Assembly (NCBI GenBank): GCA_022113835.1
Contig: JAILWY010000022.1
Location: forward strand, 6,386,001-6,450,000
From: Atopsyche davidsoni
Lineage: Eukaryota; Arthropoda; Insecta; Trichoptera; Hydrobiosidae
Length of the DNA stretch: 64,000 nucleotides
Direction: 5' to 3'
This document shows positions 10,442 to 24,913 of the stretch, one piece after another. Below the pieces are notes generated by a model that made no database searches, was not told the origin of the DNA, and was given only the letters and a program-made list of their open reading frames with translations. Made by a program: the position numbers and the translations under genes. The stretch's first letter is position 1. Every line of letters begins with the position of its first letter.

Positions 10442-12300
10442 CTTTCAGGAGTTGCAATGGGACACAATGTGCGCATTAGGCGGTCAACGGTTGAGCCACG
10501 TGGCCAGCGCAGCCGGCGGGGCTGTAGTGCTCGGTTCAGGGTTCCCGCTAGCGCGCTTGCTCCCAGAATCTGTTCCCACCTGGCACACCAGTCCCCAAAA
10601 CTCTGCACAATTAAGCATAATCAGAAGTTAAAAAAAAACCTTCAAAAGCATTCTAATTAATGTGTCATAGACATCTTTATACATGAAAAAAAAAAATTTA
10701 TTGGCCATTCTTAATGATGTCTGGTAATCATTGTGGCCAGCTATCAGTATGACTTTATGGATGATGGTCAACTCATTTTCTATTTTGATTTGTTTTCAAT
10801 GTGTATCATGTGTGAAACCAGTCAGAGAGATGACCTGTAGGGCTGGAATCATGTTCAACAGGAATAGCCTGCATGCACCCTGCATCACTCCCGAGGAGGG
10901 AGGGTGTGAGAGCGCGCCAAGGCCGGCAAACCAGCGCCCACACACTCTCATCCAGTAAAATACCTGAAAAGCACACATTTGTCATTTAACTATTCAATCA
11001 AATGTATTATACCGGGCCGGTTTAAGCAAAATCATATATTTAATAATTTTGTGAACTTTTATCACAAAATAAACATGTTTCTATTTACAATAAATCAATA
11101 ATAGTAAAATAACACTATAAATTACAATAACACTACAAATTAAGATGGTTTGATATGACTGTTTGATTACATTATATAATTTATGAGTATGTTTGTGTTA
11201 TTCGATAGTGCTTATATTAATTATGCATTTATACTTAATTTTTAATTTATTTAATGAATAATTAATGAATATTTAATGAATAATACACATTTGGATTTGG
11301 ATTTGATATGTCTAATATTAAGAGTAAATTTTCATAATAAAAAGGAATGCCTCTGAAGACATTTGTCTGAAAATTAAATGTTAAACACTAGTAAAAAGCA
11401 GATTAGAACTAGTAAAAGCAAGCAACCCTCCTTTGATATATAAAGTTAATTTATGTAGTCCTATAGAGTACATTAGTATCATCAGTAAACTAAGTAGGTT
11501 ACATACCAGCAAGCTCATGTCAGGGCAGTACCCAGTGATGCAGGGGCATAGTCTCCGGCGGGGTCCCAGGCGAGGCACAAGCGCTCCTCGCAGCAAAAGC
11601 CGCAGTTCCTGGGGCAGAACGTTTCCTGTCCATGTCTCCAGCAACTCTTTCATGGGACCTGGGCAGCGCGACTCACAAGTACTGAAACACATTAAATGTT
11701 GGATACTGATTTTGTGTTATCAGGCTACATGACATTTTCACGACCTTTAATTCGGTTTTATAACATCCTGTACGTAGAAAAAGATGTTAATAAAGTACTA
11801 ACTACGCGGCTCGCGTGACAGCTTCCGGCCAGGCTGCCAGGAAGTCCTGCAGGGTCGAGCTGTGAGCAACGGACGCGTCGGTCCTGTCAGTGATTTATGA
11901 CACTTTTTGAGAAGAGTTTAACTAAAAAACAACAGATGTCGCTTGGCAATATCTTAATAAAACATCTTTTGAGGAATGAACGAATCTTTATAAATCATAA
12001 AATAGTAAAAATGTACAGATTCCTTCAAAATGCTTGGAATTTGTCATTTCTTGAAACAAATGTCAACAAAAACCAACAGATGAATATAAGCACAACTTTA
12101 AATGAAAATTACGATACGATTTTGTATTATAACATATATATATAAATCATAACATTTTTAAGAACTATAATTTCAGTTTTCTTACATCGTGTACCGTGAA
12201 AAAATGTTTATAAAGAACTAACTCTGCGGCACACGTGACAACTTCCAGCCAGGGCTCCCAGAAGACGTCCTGCAGGGCCTGTGCAGTGAGCAGCAACGAC
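10442..12300 (-). pseudogene. Unrecognised multi-exon gene cassette, copy A (exon fragments)
   Basis: Exon-like, GC-richer islands on the minus strand recur in three other places in the window. In transcription order they are: 12,300-12,223 (ALQDVFWEPWLEVVTCAA, donor GTTAGT), about 11,885-11,800 (similar: LQDFLAAWPEAVTRAA), 11,681-11,507 (GPMKELLETWTGNVLPQEL, open throughout, GTATGT donor), 10,961-about 10,835 (partly deleted) and 10,602-10,442 (WEQILGA...LNRALQP, with an extra insertion relative to copies B and C). Borders are AG/GT and codon content is Leu/Ala-rich and helical, as in alpha-solenoid proteins, but I do not recognise the family and give no function. The fourth exon has lost much of its length, so this copy is broken. 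The third exon has only a weak resemblance to GCFC/TFIP11-type helices, not enough to name it. Confidence 0.55.
11000..11380. other. Intron-like AT-rich spacer in cassette A
   Basis: This lies between the third and fourth exon-like islands and is conserved as spacer in cassettes B and C (31.5-31.9 and 48.75-49.2 kb). No separate feature was seen. Confidence 0.5.
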
Positions 12301-12539
12301 CGGCTTGGCAGCAGAGATGGCAGACGCCTCGGTTCTGGCAGTGCCGTCCAGCCCGCAAGCCATGCCCGCGTGGGACCGCCCAGCACTGCCTACTCCCCTG
12401 AGCCCCTGCTGAGAGCACTCCAACGCGAATTTCAACTGATGGCAGTAGATTCAACCTGGACCCATTCCTACCGCGTACGCGTCTCACATTCCGGCGTCTC
12501 CTGCGTCGTCTGCCCAACGTCTTGCTTGTATGTATATAC

Positions 12540-13210
12540 ATATATATATATATATATCTCCTCGAAAGGTCTGCGATCTTTTCATCGAAACTCCATAGTT
12601 GGGGTGAAATTTTTCAAAAATATGCCTCCTGTGCCGTTGCAATAAAAAAATATTTATCTCCTCAGTCAGTCTGCGATCTTGTGCTATTCCCAGATATGTA
12701 AATATGAATTCAATCTCGCAAGGCATCTTGCAATCCTGGAGCTATTCCCAGATATAAAGACATGAACTGAAAAAATCTTCATATTCCTACTAAAAACATG
12801 ATTTTCTAGAGTAATTCGCTTACTTGAATAAAAAATATTTATCTCCTCAGTGTCAGTCTGCAATCCTGGTACTTTTTACCCAATTTCCATAATTGTGTTG
12901 ACAAATTTGAAAAAAAGTTACCGCCTGCAGCGTTCTGCTGCCCTGATATAAAACCTAAGCTTTATTTCTACGGTCAATTTCAAATATCTCTTCATACATT
13001 CTGCGATCCTGATACTTTTGCCTGTGCTCGGCAGCTTGTGTTTACTAAAATTCCTATTAAACTTCAATTTCTATTGAAAAAATACTATTTTATATGAATA
13101 ATAAATATCTTCAATTTCCTACTAAAAACATGATTATCTAAAGGAATTTGCTTACTTAAAATATTTAAATATTTATTTCATATATATCTTTATTCATTCT
13201 GCCTCCCTAT
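12540..13210 (+). repeat. 400-bp family repeat, about 1.5 units, preceded by a short TA run
   Basis: Follows a TA run (about 12,535-12,558). It carries TTTATCTCCTCAGT, ATTCCTACTAAAAACATGATT and CTTCATACATTCTGCGATCC. It lies directly upstream of the 129-bp satellite. Confidence 0.75.
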
Positions 13211-13593
13211 TCTTTTTACCTGTCTCTCCTGATTTGAACCTGAAGGGGTTCACATTAACTCCCATGAGACTTAAATTTACTTTGAAGAAGTGTGTTTTTG
13301 TATGAACTTAACAATTTAACTTCGGTCATTCTCTAATCCTTTTACTAGTCCCATGTCTTTTTTTACATTGGTTTTTATATTGATATTGAATGTATGATGT
13401 ATTACTGACGAAATATTATTAAGATATTGCGTTGTTACATCTTACTAGTTTGAAATAGTTACATATTATACTTCAAAACATAGGCATAGAAACTAATTTA
13501 TCTCCTATCAATTAATTGATATTTTAGCACATCGATAGATGTCACTCTTCATGTGTCTACTATAGACATCTAGTGATTTTGTTAACTTTTTTT
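13211..13593. other. Non-coding spacer before the satellite
   Basis: About 380 bp of AT-rich sequence with no recognised gene or repeat, apart from a CATCGATAGATGTCACTC word that weakly recalls the CAGATGTCGCT tandem repeat. Confidence 0.5.
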
Positions 13594-14812
13594 ACTGTAA
13601 TTGTAATTAACAATTTCGATTATATCTTCATACAATCTACCACTCTTAATGCTATTACCAAATGTATTGATAGAAATTATAAAAATGTTCAAATTCCTAC
13701 TAAAAACGATATTATGCAAAGGCATTTGCTTGTAATTAACAATTTCGTTTATATCTTCATACATTCTACCACTCTTAATGCTATTACCAAATGTATTGAT
13801 AGAAATTATAAAAATGTTCAAATTCCTACTAAAAACGATATTATCCAAAGGCATTTGCTTGTAATTATCAATTTCGTTTATATCTCCATACATTCTACCA
13901 TACTTAAGTGCTATTACCAAATGTATTAATAGAAATTATAAAAATGTTCAAATTCCTACTAAAAACGATATTATCCAAAGGCATTTGCTTGTAATTATCA
14001 ATTTCGTTTATATCTCCATACATTCTACCATACTTAAGTGCTATTACCAAATGTATTAATAGAAATTATAAAAATGTTCAAATTCCTACTAAAAACGATA
14101 TTATCCAAAGGCATTTGCTTGTAATTATCAATTTCGTTTATATCTTCATACATTCTACCATACTTAATGCTATTACCAAATGAATTGGTAGAAATTATAA
14201 AAATGTTCAAATTCCTACTAAAAACGATATTATGCAAAGGCATTTGCTTGTAATTATCAATTTCGTTTATATCTCCATACATTCTACCATACTTAAGTGC
14301 TATTACCAAATGTATTAATAGAAATTATAAAAATGTTCAAATTCCTACTAAAAACGATATTATCCAAAGGCATTTGCTTGTAATTATCAATTTCGTTTAT
14401 ATCTCCATACATTCTACCATACTTAAGTGCTATTACCAAATGTATTAATAGAAATTATAAAAATGTTCAAATTCCTACTAAAAACGATATTATCCAAAGG
14501 CATTTGCTTGTAATTATCAATTTCGTTTATATCTTCATACATTCTACCATACTTAAGTGCTATTACCAAATGTATTGATAGAAATTATAAAAATGTTCAA
14601 ATTCCTACTAAAAACGATATTATCCAAAGGCATTTGCTTGTAATTATCAATTTCGTTTATATGTTTATACATTCTACCATACTTAAGTGCTATTACCAAA
14701 TGTTTTGATAGAAATTATAAAAATGTTCAAATTCCTACTAAAAACGATATTATCCAAAGGCATTTGCTTGTAATTATCAATTTCGTTTATATGTTTATAC
14801 ATTCTACCATAC

Positions 14813-16521
14813 TTAAGTGCTATTACCAAATGTATTGATAGAAATTATAAAAATGTTCAAATTCCTACTAAAAACGATATTATCCAAAGGCATTTGCTTG
14901 TAATTATCAATTTCGTTTATATCTTCATACATTCTACCATACTTAATGCTATTACCAAATGTATTGATAGAAATTATAAAAATGTTCAAATTCCTACTAA
15001 AAACGATATTATCCAAAGGCATTTGCTTGTAATTATCAATTTCGTTTATATGTTTATACATTCTACCATACTTAAGTGCTATTACCAAATGTTTTGATAG
15101 AAATTATAAAAATGTTCAAATTCCTACTAAAAACGATATTATCCAAAGGCATTTGCTTGTAATTATCAATTTCGTTTATATCTTCATACATTCTACCATA
15201 CTTAATGCTATTACCAAATGTATTGATAGAAATTATAAAAATGTTCAAATTCCTACTAAAAACGATATTATCCAAAGGCATTTGCTTGTAATTATCAATT
15301 TCGTTTATATGTTTATACATTCTACCATACTTAAGTGCTATTACCAAATGTTTTGATAGAAATTATAAAAATGTTCAAATTCCTACTAAAAACGATTTTA
15401 TCCAAAGGCATTTGCTTGTAATTATCAATTTCGTTTATATCTTCATACATTCTACGATACTTAATGCTATTACCAAATGTATTGATAGAAATTATAAAAA
15501 TGTTCAAATTCCTACTAAAAACGATATTATCCAAAGGCATTTGCTTGTAATTATCAATTTCGTTTATATCTTCATACATTCTACCATACTTAATGCTATT
15601 ACCAAATGTATTGATAGAAATTATAAAAATGTTCAAATTCCTACTAAAAACGATATTATCCAAAGGCATTTGCTTGTAATTATCAATTTCGTTTACATGT
15701 TTATACATTCTACCATACTTAAGTGCTATTACCAAATGTTTTGATAGAAATTATAAAAATGTTCAAATTCCTACTAAAAACGATATTATCCAAAGGCATT
15801 TGCTTGTAATTATCAATTTCGTTTATATCTTCATACATTCTACGATACTTAATGCTATTACCAAATGTATTGATAGAAATTATAAAAATGTTCAAATTCC
15901 TACTAAAAACGATATTATCCAAAGGCATTTGCTTGTAATTATCAATTTCGTTTATATGTTCATACATTCTACCATACTTAAGTGCTATTACCAAATGTAT
16001 TAATAGAAATTATAAAAATGTTCAAATTCCTACTAAAAACGATATTATCCAAAGGCATTTGCTTGTAATTATCAATTTCGTTTATATCTTCATACATTCT
16101 ACGATACTTAATGCTATTACCAAATGTATTGATAGAAATTATAAAAAAGTTCAAATTCCTACTAAAAACGATATTATCCAAAGGCATTTGCTTGTAATTA
16201 TCAATTTCGTTTATATCTCCATACATTCTACCATACTTAAGTGCTATTACCAAATGTATTAATAGAAATTATAAAAATGTTCAAATTCCTACTAAAAACG
16301 ATCTTATCCAAAGGCATTTGCTTGTAATTATCAATTTCGTTTATATCTTCATACATTCTACGATACTTAATGCTATTACCAAATGTATTGATAGAAATTA
16401 TAAAAATGTTCAAATTCCTACTAAAAACGATATTATCCAAAGGCATTTGCTTGTAATTATCAATTTCGTTTATATCTTCATACATTCTACCATACTTAAG
16501 TGCTTTTACCAAATGTATTGA
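14813..16521. repeat. Dimeric higher-order repeat (259 bp) zone
   Basis: A 129-bp unit alternates with a 130-bp unit, giving a 259-bp period. Equivalent points fall at 14,894, 15,153 and 15,412, and again at 15,800, 16,059 and 16,318. The TGTTTTGATAG variant recurs with the same period in the first stretch. Confidence 0.8.
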
Positions 16522-19216
16522 TAGAAATTATAAAAATGTTCAAATTCCTACTAAAAACGATATTATCCAAAGGCATTTGCTTGTAATTATCAATTTCGTT
16601 TATATCTTCATACATTCTACCATACTTAAGTGCTTTTACCAAATGTATTGATAGAAATTATAAAAATGTTCAAATTCCTACTAAAAACGATATTATCTAA
16701 AGGTATTTGCTTGTAATTAACAATTTCATTTATATCTTCATACATTCTACCATACTTAATGCTATTACCAAATGTATTGGTAGAAATTATAAAAATGTTC
16801 AAATTCCTACTAAAAACGATATTATCCAAAGGCATTTGCATGTAATTATCAATTTCGTTAATATCTTCATACATTCTACCATTCTTAATGCTTCTACCAT
16901 ATGTATTGATAGAAATTATAAAAATGTTCAAATTCCTACTAAAAACGATATTATCCAAAGGCATTTGCTTGTAATTATCAATTTCGTTTATATCTTCATA
17001 CATTCTACCATACTTAATGCTATTACCAAATGTATTGGTAGAAATTATAAAAATGTTCAAATTCCTACTAAAAACGATATTATCCAAAGGCATTTGCTTG
17101 TAATTATCAATTTCGTTTATATCTTCATACATTCTACCATACTTAAGTGCTATTACCAAATGTATTGATAGAAATTATAAAAATGTTCAAATTCCTACTA
17201 AAAACGATATTATCCAAAGGCATTTGCTTGTAATTATCAATTTCGTTTATATCTTCATACATTCTACCATACTTAATGCTATTACCAAATGTATTGGTAG
17301 AAATTATAAAAATGTTCAAATTCCTACTAAAAACGATATTATCCAAAGGCATTTGCTTGTAATTATCAATTTCGTTTATATCTTCATACATTCTTCCATA
17401 CTTAATGCTATTACCAAATGTATTGATAGAAATTATAAAAATGTTCTAATTCCTACTAAAAACGATATTATCCAAAGGCATTTGCTTGTAATTATCAATT
17501 TCGTTTATATGTTCATACATTCTACCATACTTAAGTGCTATTACCAAATGTATTGATAGAAATTATAAAAATGTTCAAATTCCTACTAAAAACGATATTA
17601 TCCAATGGCATTTGCATGTAATTATCAATTTCGTTTATATCTTCATACATTCTACCATACTTAATGCTATTACCAAATGTATTGATAGAAATTATAAAAA
17701 TGTTCAAATTCCTACTAAAAACGATATTATCCAAAGGCATTTGCTTGTAATTATCAATTTCGTTAATATCTTCATACATTCTACCATACTTAATGCTATT
17801 ACCAAATGTATTGATAGAAATTATAAAAATGTTCAAATTCCTACTAAAAACGATATTATCCAAAGGCATTTGCTTGTAATTATCAATTTCGTTTATATGT
17901 TCATACATTCTACCATACTTAAGTGCTATTACCAAATGTATTGATAGAAATTATAAAAATGTTCAAATTCCTACTAAAAACGATATTATCCAAAGGCATT
18001 TGCTTGTAATTATCAATATCGTTTATATGTTCATACATTCTACCATACTTAATGCAATTACCAAATGTATTGATAGAAATTATAAAAATGTTCAAATTCC
18101 TACTAAAAACGATATTATCCAAAGGCATTTGCTTGTAATTATCAATATCGTTTATATGTTCATACATTCTACCATACTTAATGCAATTACCAAATGTATT
18201 GATAGAAATTATAAAAATGTTCAAATTCCTACTAAAAACGATATTATCCAAAGGCATTTGCTTGTAATTATCAATATCGTTTATATCTCCATACATTCTA
18301 CCATACTTAAGTGCTATTACCAAATGTATTGATAGAAATTATAAAAATGTTCAAATTCCTACTAAAAACGATATTATCCAAAGGCATTTGCTTGTAATTA
18401 TCAATTTCGTTTATATCTCCATACATTCTACCATACTTAAGTGCTATTACCAAATGTATTAATAGAAATTATAAAAATGTTCAAATTCCTACTAAAAACG
18501 ATATTATCCAAAGGCATTTGCTTGTAATTATCAATTTCGTTTATATGTTTATACATTCTACCATACTTAAGTGCTATTACCAAATGTTTTGATAGAAATT
18601 ATAAAAATGTTCAAATTCCTACTAAAAACGATATTATCCAAAGGCATTTGCTTGTAATTATCAATTTCGTTTATATCTCCATACATTCTACCATACTTAA
18701 GTGCTATTACCAAATGTATTAATAGAAATTATAAAAATGTTCAAATTCCTACTAAAAACGATATTATCCTAAGGCATTTGCTTGTAATTATCAATTTCGT
18801 TTATATCTCCATACATTCTACCATACTTTAGTGCTATTACCAAATGTATTAATAGAAATTATAAAAATGTTCAAATTCCTACTAAAAACGATATTATCCA
18901 AAGGCATTTGTTTGTAATTATCAATTTCGTTTATATCTTCATACATTCTACCATACTTAAGTGCTATTACCAAATGTATTGATAGAAATTATAAAAATGT
19001 TCAAATTCCTACTAAAAACGATATTATCCAAAGGCATTTGCTTGTAATTATCAATTTCGTTTATATCTCCATACATTCTACCATACTTAAATGCCATTAC
19101 CAAATGTATTAATAGAAATTATAAAAATGTTCAAATTCCTACTAAAAACGATATTATCCAAAGGCATTTGCTTGTAATTATCAATTTCGTTTATATGTTC
19201 ATACATTCTACCATAC

Positions 19217-21056
19217 TTAAGTGCTATTACCAAATGTTTTGATAGAAATTATAAAAATGTTCAAATTCCTACTAAAAACGATATTATCCAAAGGCATTTG
19301 CTTGTAATTATCAATTTCGTTTATATCTTCATACATTCTACGATACTTAATGCTATTACCAAATGTATTGATAGAAATTATAAAAATGTTCAAATTCCTA
19401 CTAAAAACGATATTATCCAAAGGCATTTGCTTGTAATTATCAATTTCGTTTATATCTTCATACATTCTACCATACTTAAGTGCTATTACCAAATGTATTG
19501 ATAGAAATTATAAAAATGTTCAAATTCCTACTAAAAACGATATTATCCAAAGGCATTTGCTTGTAATTATCAATTTCGTTTATATCTTCATACATTCTAC
19601 CATACTTAAGTGCTATTACCAAATGTATTGATAGAAATTATAAAAATGTTCAAATTCCTACTAAAAACGATATTATCCAAAGGCATTTGCTTGTAATTAT
19701 CAATTTCGTTTATATCTTCATACATTCTACGATACTTAATGCTATTACCAAATGTATTGATAGAAATTATAAAAATGTTCAAATTCCTACTAAAAACGAT
19801 ATTATCCAAAGGCATTTGCTTGTAATAATCAATTTCGTTTATATCTTCATACATTCTACGATACTTAATGCTATTACCAAATGTATTGATAGAAATTATA
19901 AAAATGTTCAAATTCCTACTAAAAACGATATTATCCAAAGGCATTTGCTTGTAATAATCAATTTCGTTTATATCTTCATACATTCTACGATACTTAATGC
20001 TATTACCAAATGTATTGATAGAAATTATAAAAATGTTCAAATTCCTACTAAAAACGATATTATCCAAAGGCATTTGCTTGTAATTATCAATTTCGTTTAT
20101 ATCTTCATACATTCTACCATACTTAAGTGCTATTACCAAATGTATTGATAGAAATTATAAAAATGTTCAAATTCCTACTAAAAACGATATTATCCAAAGG
20201 CATTTGCTTGTAATTATCAATTTCGTTTATATCTTAATACATTCTACCATACTTAAGTGCTATTACCAAATGTATTGATAGAAATTATAAAAATGTTCAA
20301 ATTCCTACTAAAAACGATATTATCCAAAGGCATTTGCTTGTAATTATCAATTTCGTTTATATGTTCATACATTCTACCATACTTAAGTGCTATTACCAAA
20401 TGTTTTGATAGAAATTATAAAAATGTTCAAATTCCTACTAAAAACGATATTATCCAAAGGCATTTGCTTGTAATTATCAATTTCGTTTATATCTTCATAC
20501 ATTCTACGATACTTAATGCTATTACCAAATGTATTGATAGAAATTATAAAAATGTTCAAATTCCTACTAAAAACGATATTATCCAAAGGCATTTGCTTGT
20601 AATTATCAATTTCGTTTATATCTTCATACATTCTACCATACTTAAGTGCTATTACCAAATGTATTGATAGAAATTATAAAAATGTTCAAATTCCTACTAA
20701 AAACGATATTATCCAAAGGCATTTGCTTGTAATTATCAATTTCGTTTATATCTTCATACATTCTACCATACTTAAGTGCTATTACCAAATGTATTGATAG
20801 AAATTATAAAAATGTTCAAATTCCTACTAAAAACGATATTATCCAAAGGCATTTGCTTGTAATTATCAATTTCGTTTATATCTTCATACATTCTACGATA
20901 CTTAATGCTTTTACCAAATGTATTGATAGAAATTATAAAAATGTTCAAATTCCTACTAAAAACGATATTATCCAAAGGCATTTGCTTGTAATTATCAATT
21001 TCGATTATATGTTCATACATTCTACCATACTTAAGTGCTATTACCAAATGTATTGA
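19217..21056. repeat. Nine-unit higher-order repeat (1,166 bp), about 1.6 copies
   Basis: Equivalent variant units recur 1,166 bp apart: 19,217 and 20,383; 19,298 and 20,464; 19,687 and 20,853. The period equals four 129-bp plus five 130-bp monomers. Confidence 0.75.
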
Positions 21057-23102
21057 TAGAAATTATAAAAATGTTCAAATTCCTACTAAAAACGATATTA
21101 TCCAAAGGCATTTGCATGTAATTATCAATTTCGTTTATATCTTCATACATTCTACCATACTGAAAGTGCTATTACCAAATGTTTTGATAGAAATTATAAA
21201 AATGTTCAAATTCCTACTAAAAACGATATTATCCAAAGGCATTTGCTTGTAATTATCAATTTCGTTTATATCTCCATACATTCTACCATACTTAAGTGCT
21301 ATTACCAAATGTATTAATAGAAATTATAAAAATGTTCAAATTCCTACTAAAAACGATATTATCCAAAGGCATTTGCTTGTAATTATCAATTTCGTTTATA
21401 TCTTCATACATTCTACCATACTTAATGCTATTACCAAATGTATTGATAGAAATTATAAAAATGTTCAAATTCCTACTAAAAACGATATAATCCAAAGGCA
21501 TTTGCTTGTAATTATCAATTTCGTTTATATGTTCATACATTCTACCATACTTAAGTGCTATTACCAAATGTATTGATAGAAATTATAAAAATGTTCAAAT
21601 TCCTACTAAAAACGATATTATCCAATGGCATTTGCATGTAATTATCAATTTCGTTTATATCTTCATACATTCTACCATACTTAATGCTATTACCAAATGT
21701 ATTGATAGAAATTATAAAAATGTTCAAATTCCTACTAAAAACAATATTATCCAAAGGCATTTGCATGTAATTATCAATTTCGTTAATATCTTCATACATT
21801 CTACCATTCTTAATGCTTCTACCAAATGTATTGATAGAAATTATAAAAATGTTCAAATTCCTACTAAAAACGATATTATCCTAAGGCATTTGCTTGTAAT
21901 TATCAATATCGTTTATATGTTCATACATTCTACCATACTTAAGTGCTATTACCAAATGTATTGATAGAAATTATAAAAATGTTCAAATTCCTACTAAAAA
22001 CGATATTATCCAATGGCATTTGCATGTAATTATCAATTTCGTTTATATCTTCATACATTCTACCATACTTAATGCTATTACCAAATGTATTGATAGAAAT
22101 TATAAAAATGTTCAAATTCCTACTAAAAACGATATTATCCAATGGCATTTGCATGTAATTATCAATTTCGTTTATATCTTCATACATTCTACCATACTTA
22201 ATGCTATTACCAAATGTATTGATAGAAATTATAAAAATGTTCAAATTCCTACTAAAAACAATATTATCCAAAGGCATTTGCTTGTAATTATCAATTTCGT
22301 TTATATCTTCATACATTCTACTATACTTAATGCAATTACCAAATGTATTGATAGAAATTATAAAAATGTTCAAATTCCTACTAAAAACGATATTATCCAA
22401 TGGCATTTGCATGTAATTATCAATTTCGTTTATATCTTCATACATTCTACCATACTTAATGCTATTACCAAATGTATTGATAGAAATTATAAAAATGTTC
22501 AAATTCCTACTAAAAACGATATTATCCTAAGGCATTTGCTTGTAATTATCAATATCGTTTATATGTTCATACATTCTACCATACTTAAGTGCTATTACCA
22601 AATGTATTGATAGAAATTATAAAAATGTTCAAATTCCTACTAAAAACGATATTATCCAAAGGCATTTGCTTGTAATTATCAATTTCGTTAATATCTTCAT
22701 ACATTCTACCATTCTTAATGCTATTACCAAATGTATTGATAGAAATTATAAAAATGTTCAAATTCCTACTAAAAACGATATTATCCTAAGGCATTTGCTT
22801 GTAATTATCAATATCGTTTATATGTTCATACATTCTACCATACTTAAGTGCTATTACCAAATGTATTGATAGAAATTATAAAAATGTTCAAATTCCTACT
22901 AAAAACGATATTATCCAATGGCATTTGCATGTAATTATCAATTTCGTTTATATCTTCATACATTCTACCATACTTAATGCTATTACCAAATGTATTGATA
23001 GAAATTATAAAAATGTTCAAATTCCTACTAAAAACGATATTATCCTAAGGCATTTGCTTGTAATTATCAATATCGTTTATATGTTCATACATTCTACCAT
23101 AC

Positions 23103-24422
23103 TTAAGTGCTATTACCAAATGTATTGATAGAAATTATAAAAATGTTCAAATTCCTACTAAAAACGATATTATCCAATGGCATTTGCATGTAATTATCAA
23201 TTTCGTTTATATCTTCATACATTCTACCATACTTAATGCTATTACCAAATGTATTGATAGAAATTATAAAAATGTTCAAATTCCTACTAAAAACAATATT
23301 ATCCAAAGGCATTTGCTTGTAATTATCAATTTCGTTTATATCTTCATACATTCTACGATACTTAATGCTATTACCAAATGTATTGATAGAAATTATAAAA
23401 ATGTTCAAATTCCTACTAAAAACGATATTATCCAAAGGCATTTGCTTGTAATTATCAATTTCGTTTATATCTCCATACATTCTACCATACTTAAGTGCTA
23501 TTACCAAATGTATTGATAGAAATTATAAAAATGTTCAAATTCCTACTAAAAACGATCTTATCCAAAGGCATTTGCTTGTAATTATCAATTTCGTTTATAT
23601 CTTCATACATTCTACGATACTTAATGCTATTACCAAATGTATTGATAGAAATTATAAAAATGTTCAAATTCCTACTAAAAACGATATTATCCTAAGGCAT
23701 TTGCTTGTAATTATCAATATCGTTTATATGTTCATACATTCTACCATACTTAAGTGCTATTACCAAATGTATTGATAGAAATTATAAAAATGTTCAAATT
23801 CCTACTAAAAACGATATTATCCAATGGCATTTGCATGTAATTATCAATTTCGTTTATATCTTCATACATTCTACCATACTTAATGCTATTACCAAATGTA
23901 TTGATAGAAATTATAAAAATGTTCAAATTCCTACTAAAAACAATATTATCCAAAGGCATTTGCTTGTAATTATCAATTTCGTTTATATCTTCATACATTC
24001 TACGATACTTAATGCTATTACCAAATGTATTGATAGAAATTATAAAAATGTTCAAATTCCTACTAAAAACGATATTATCCAAAGGCATTTGCTTGTAATT
24101 ATCAATTTCGTTTATATCTCCATACATTCTACCATACTTAAGTGCTATTACCAAATGTATTGATAGAAATTATAAAAATGTTCAAATTCCTACTAAAAAC
24201 GATCTTATCCAAAGGCATTTGCTTGTAATTATCAATTTCGTTTATATCTTCATACATTCTACGATACTTAATGCTATTACCAAATGTATTGATAGAAATT
24301 ATAAAAATGTTCAAATTCCTACTAAAAACGATATTATCCTAAGGCATTTGCTTGTAATTATCAATATCGTTTATATGTTCATACATTCTACCATACTTAA
24401 GTGCTATTACCAAATGTATTGA
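23103..24422. repeat. Five-unit higher-order repeat (647 bp), two full copies
   Basis: The order is CCAATGG unit, AACAATATT unit with CTACGAT, TATCTCCAT unit, GATCTTATC unit, CCTAAGG/ATCAATATCG unit. It runs once from 23,184 and again from 23,831. The period is three 129-bp plus two 130-bp monomers. A third copy starts at 24,478 and then diverges. Confidence 0.85.
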
Positions 24423-24913
24423 TAGAAATTATAAAAATGTTCAAATTCCTACTAAAAACGATATTATCCAATGGCATTTGCATGTAATTATCAATTTCGT
24501 TTATATCTTCATACATTCTACCATACTTAATGCTATTACCAAATGTATTGATAGAAATTATAAAAATGTTCAAATTCCTACTAAAAACAATATTATCCAA
24601 AGGCATTTGCTTGTAATTATCAATTTCGTTTATATCTTCATACATTCTACTATACTTAATGCAATTACCAAATGTATTGATAGAAATTATAAAAATGTTC
24701 AAATTCCTACTAAAAACGATATTATCCAATGGCATTTGCATGTAATTATCAATTTCGTTTATATCTTCATACATTCTACCATACTTAATGCTATTACCAA
24801 ATGTATTGATAGAAATTATAAAAATGTTCAAATTCCTACTAAAAACGATATTATCCTAAGGCATTTGCTTGTAATTATCAATATCGTTTATATGTTCATA
24901 CATTCTACCATAC

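Noticed and set aside
12235..12645. 136-codon plus-strand frame over cassette A
   Set aside because: It runs antisense to the recurrent exon-like island (ALQDVFWEPWLEVV) and into a TA run and repeat. It is not conserved in the other cassettes.
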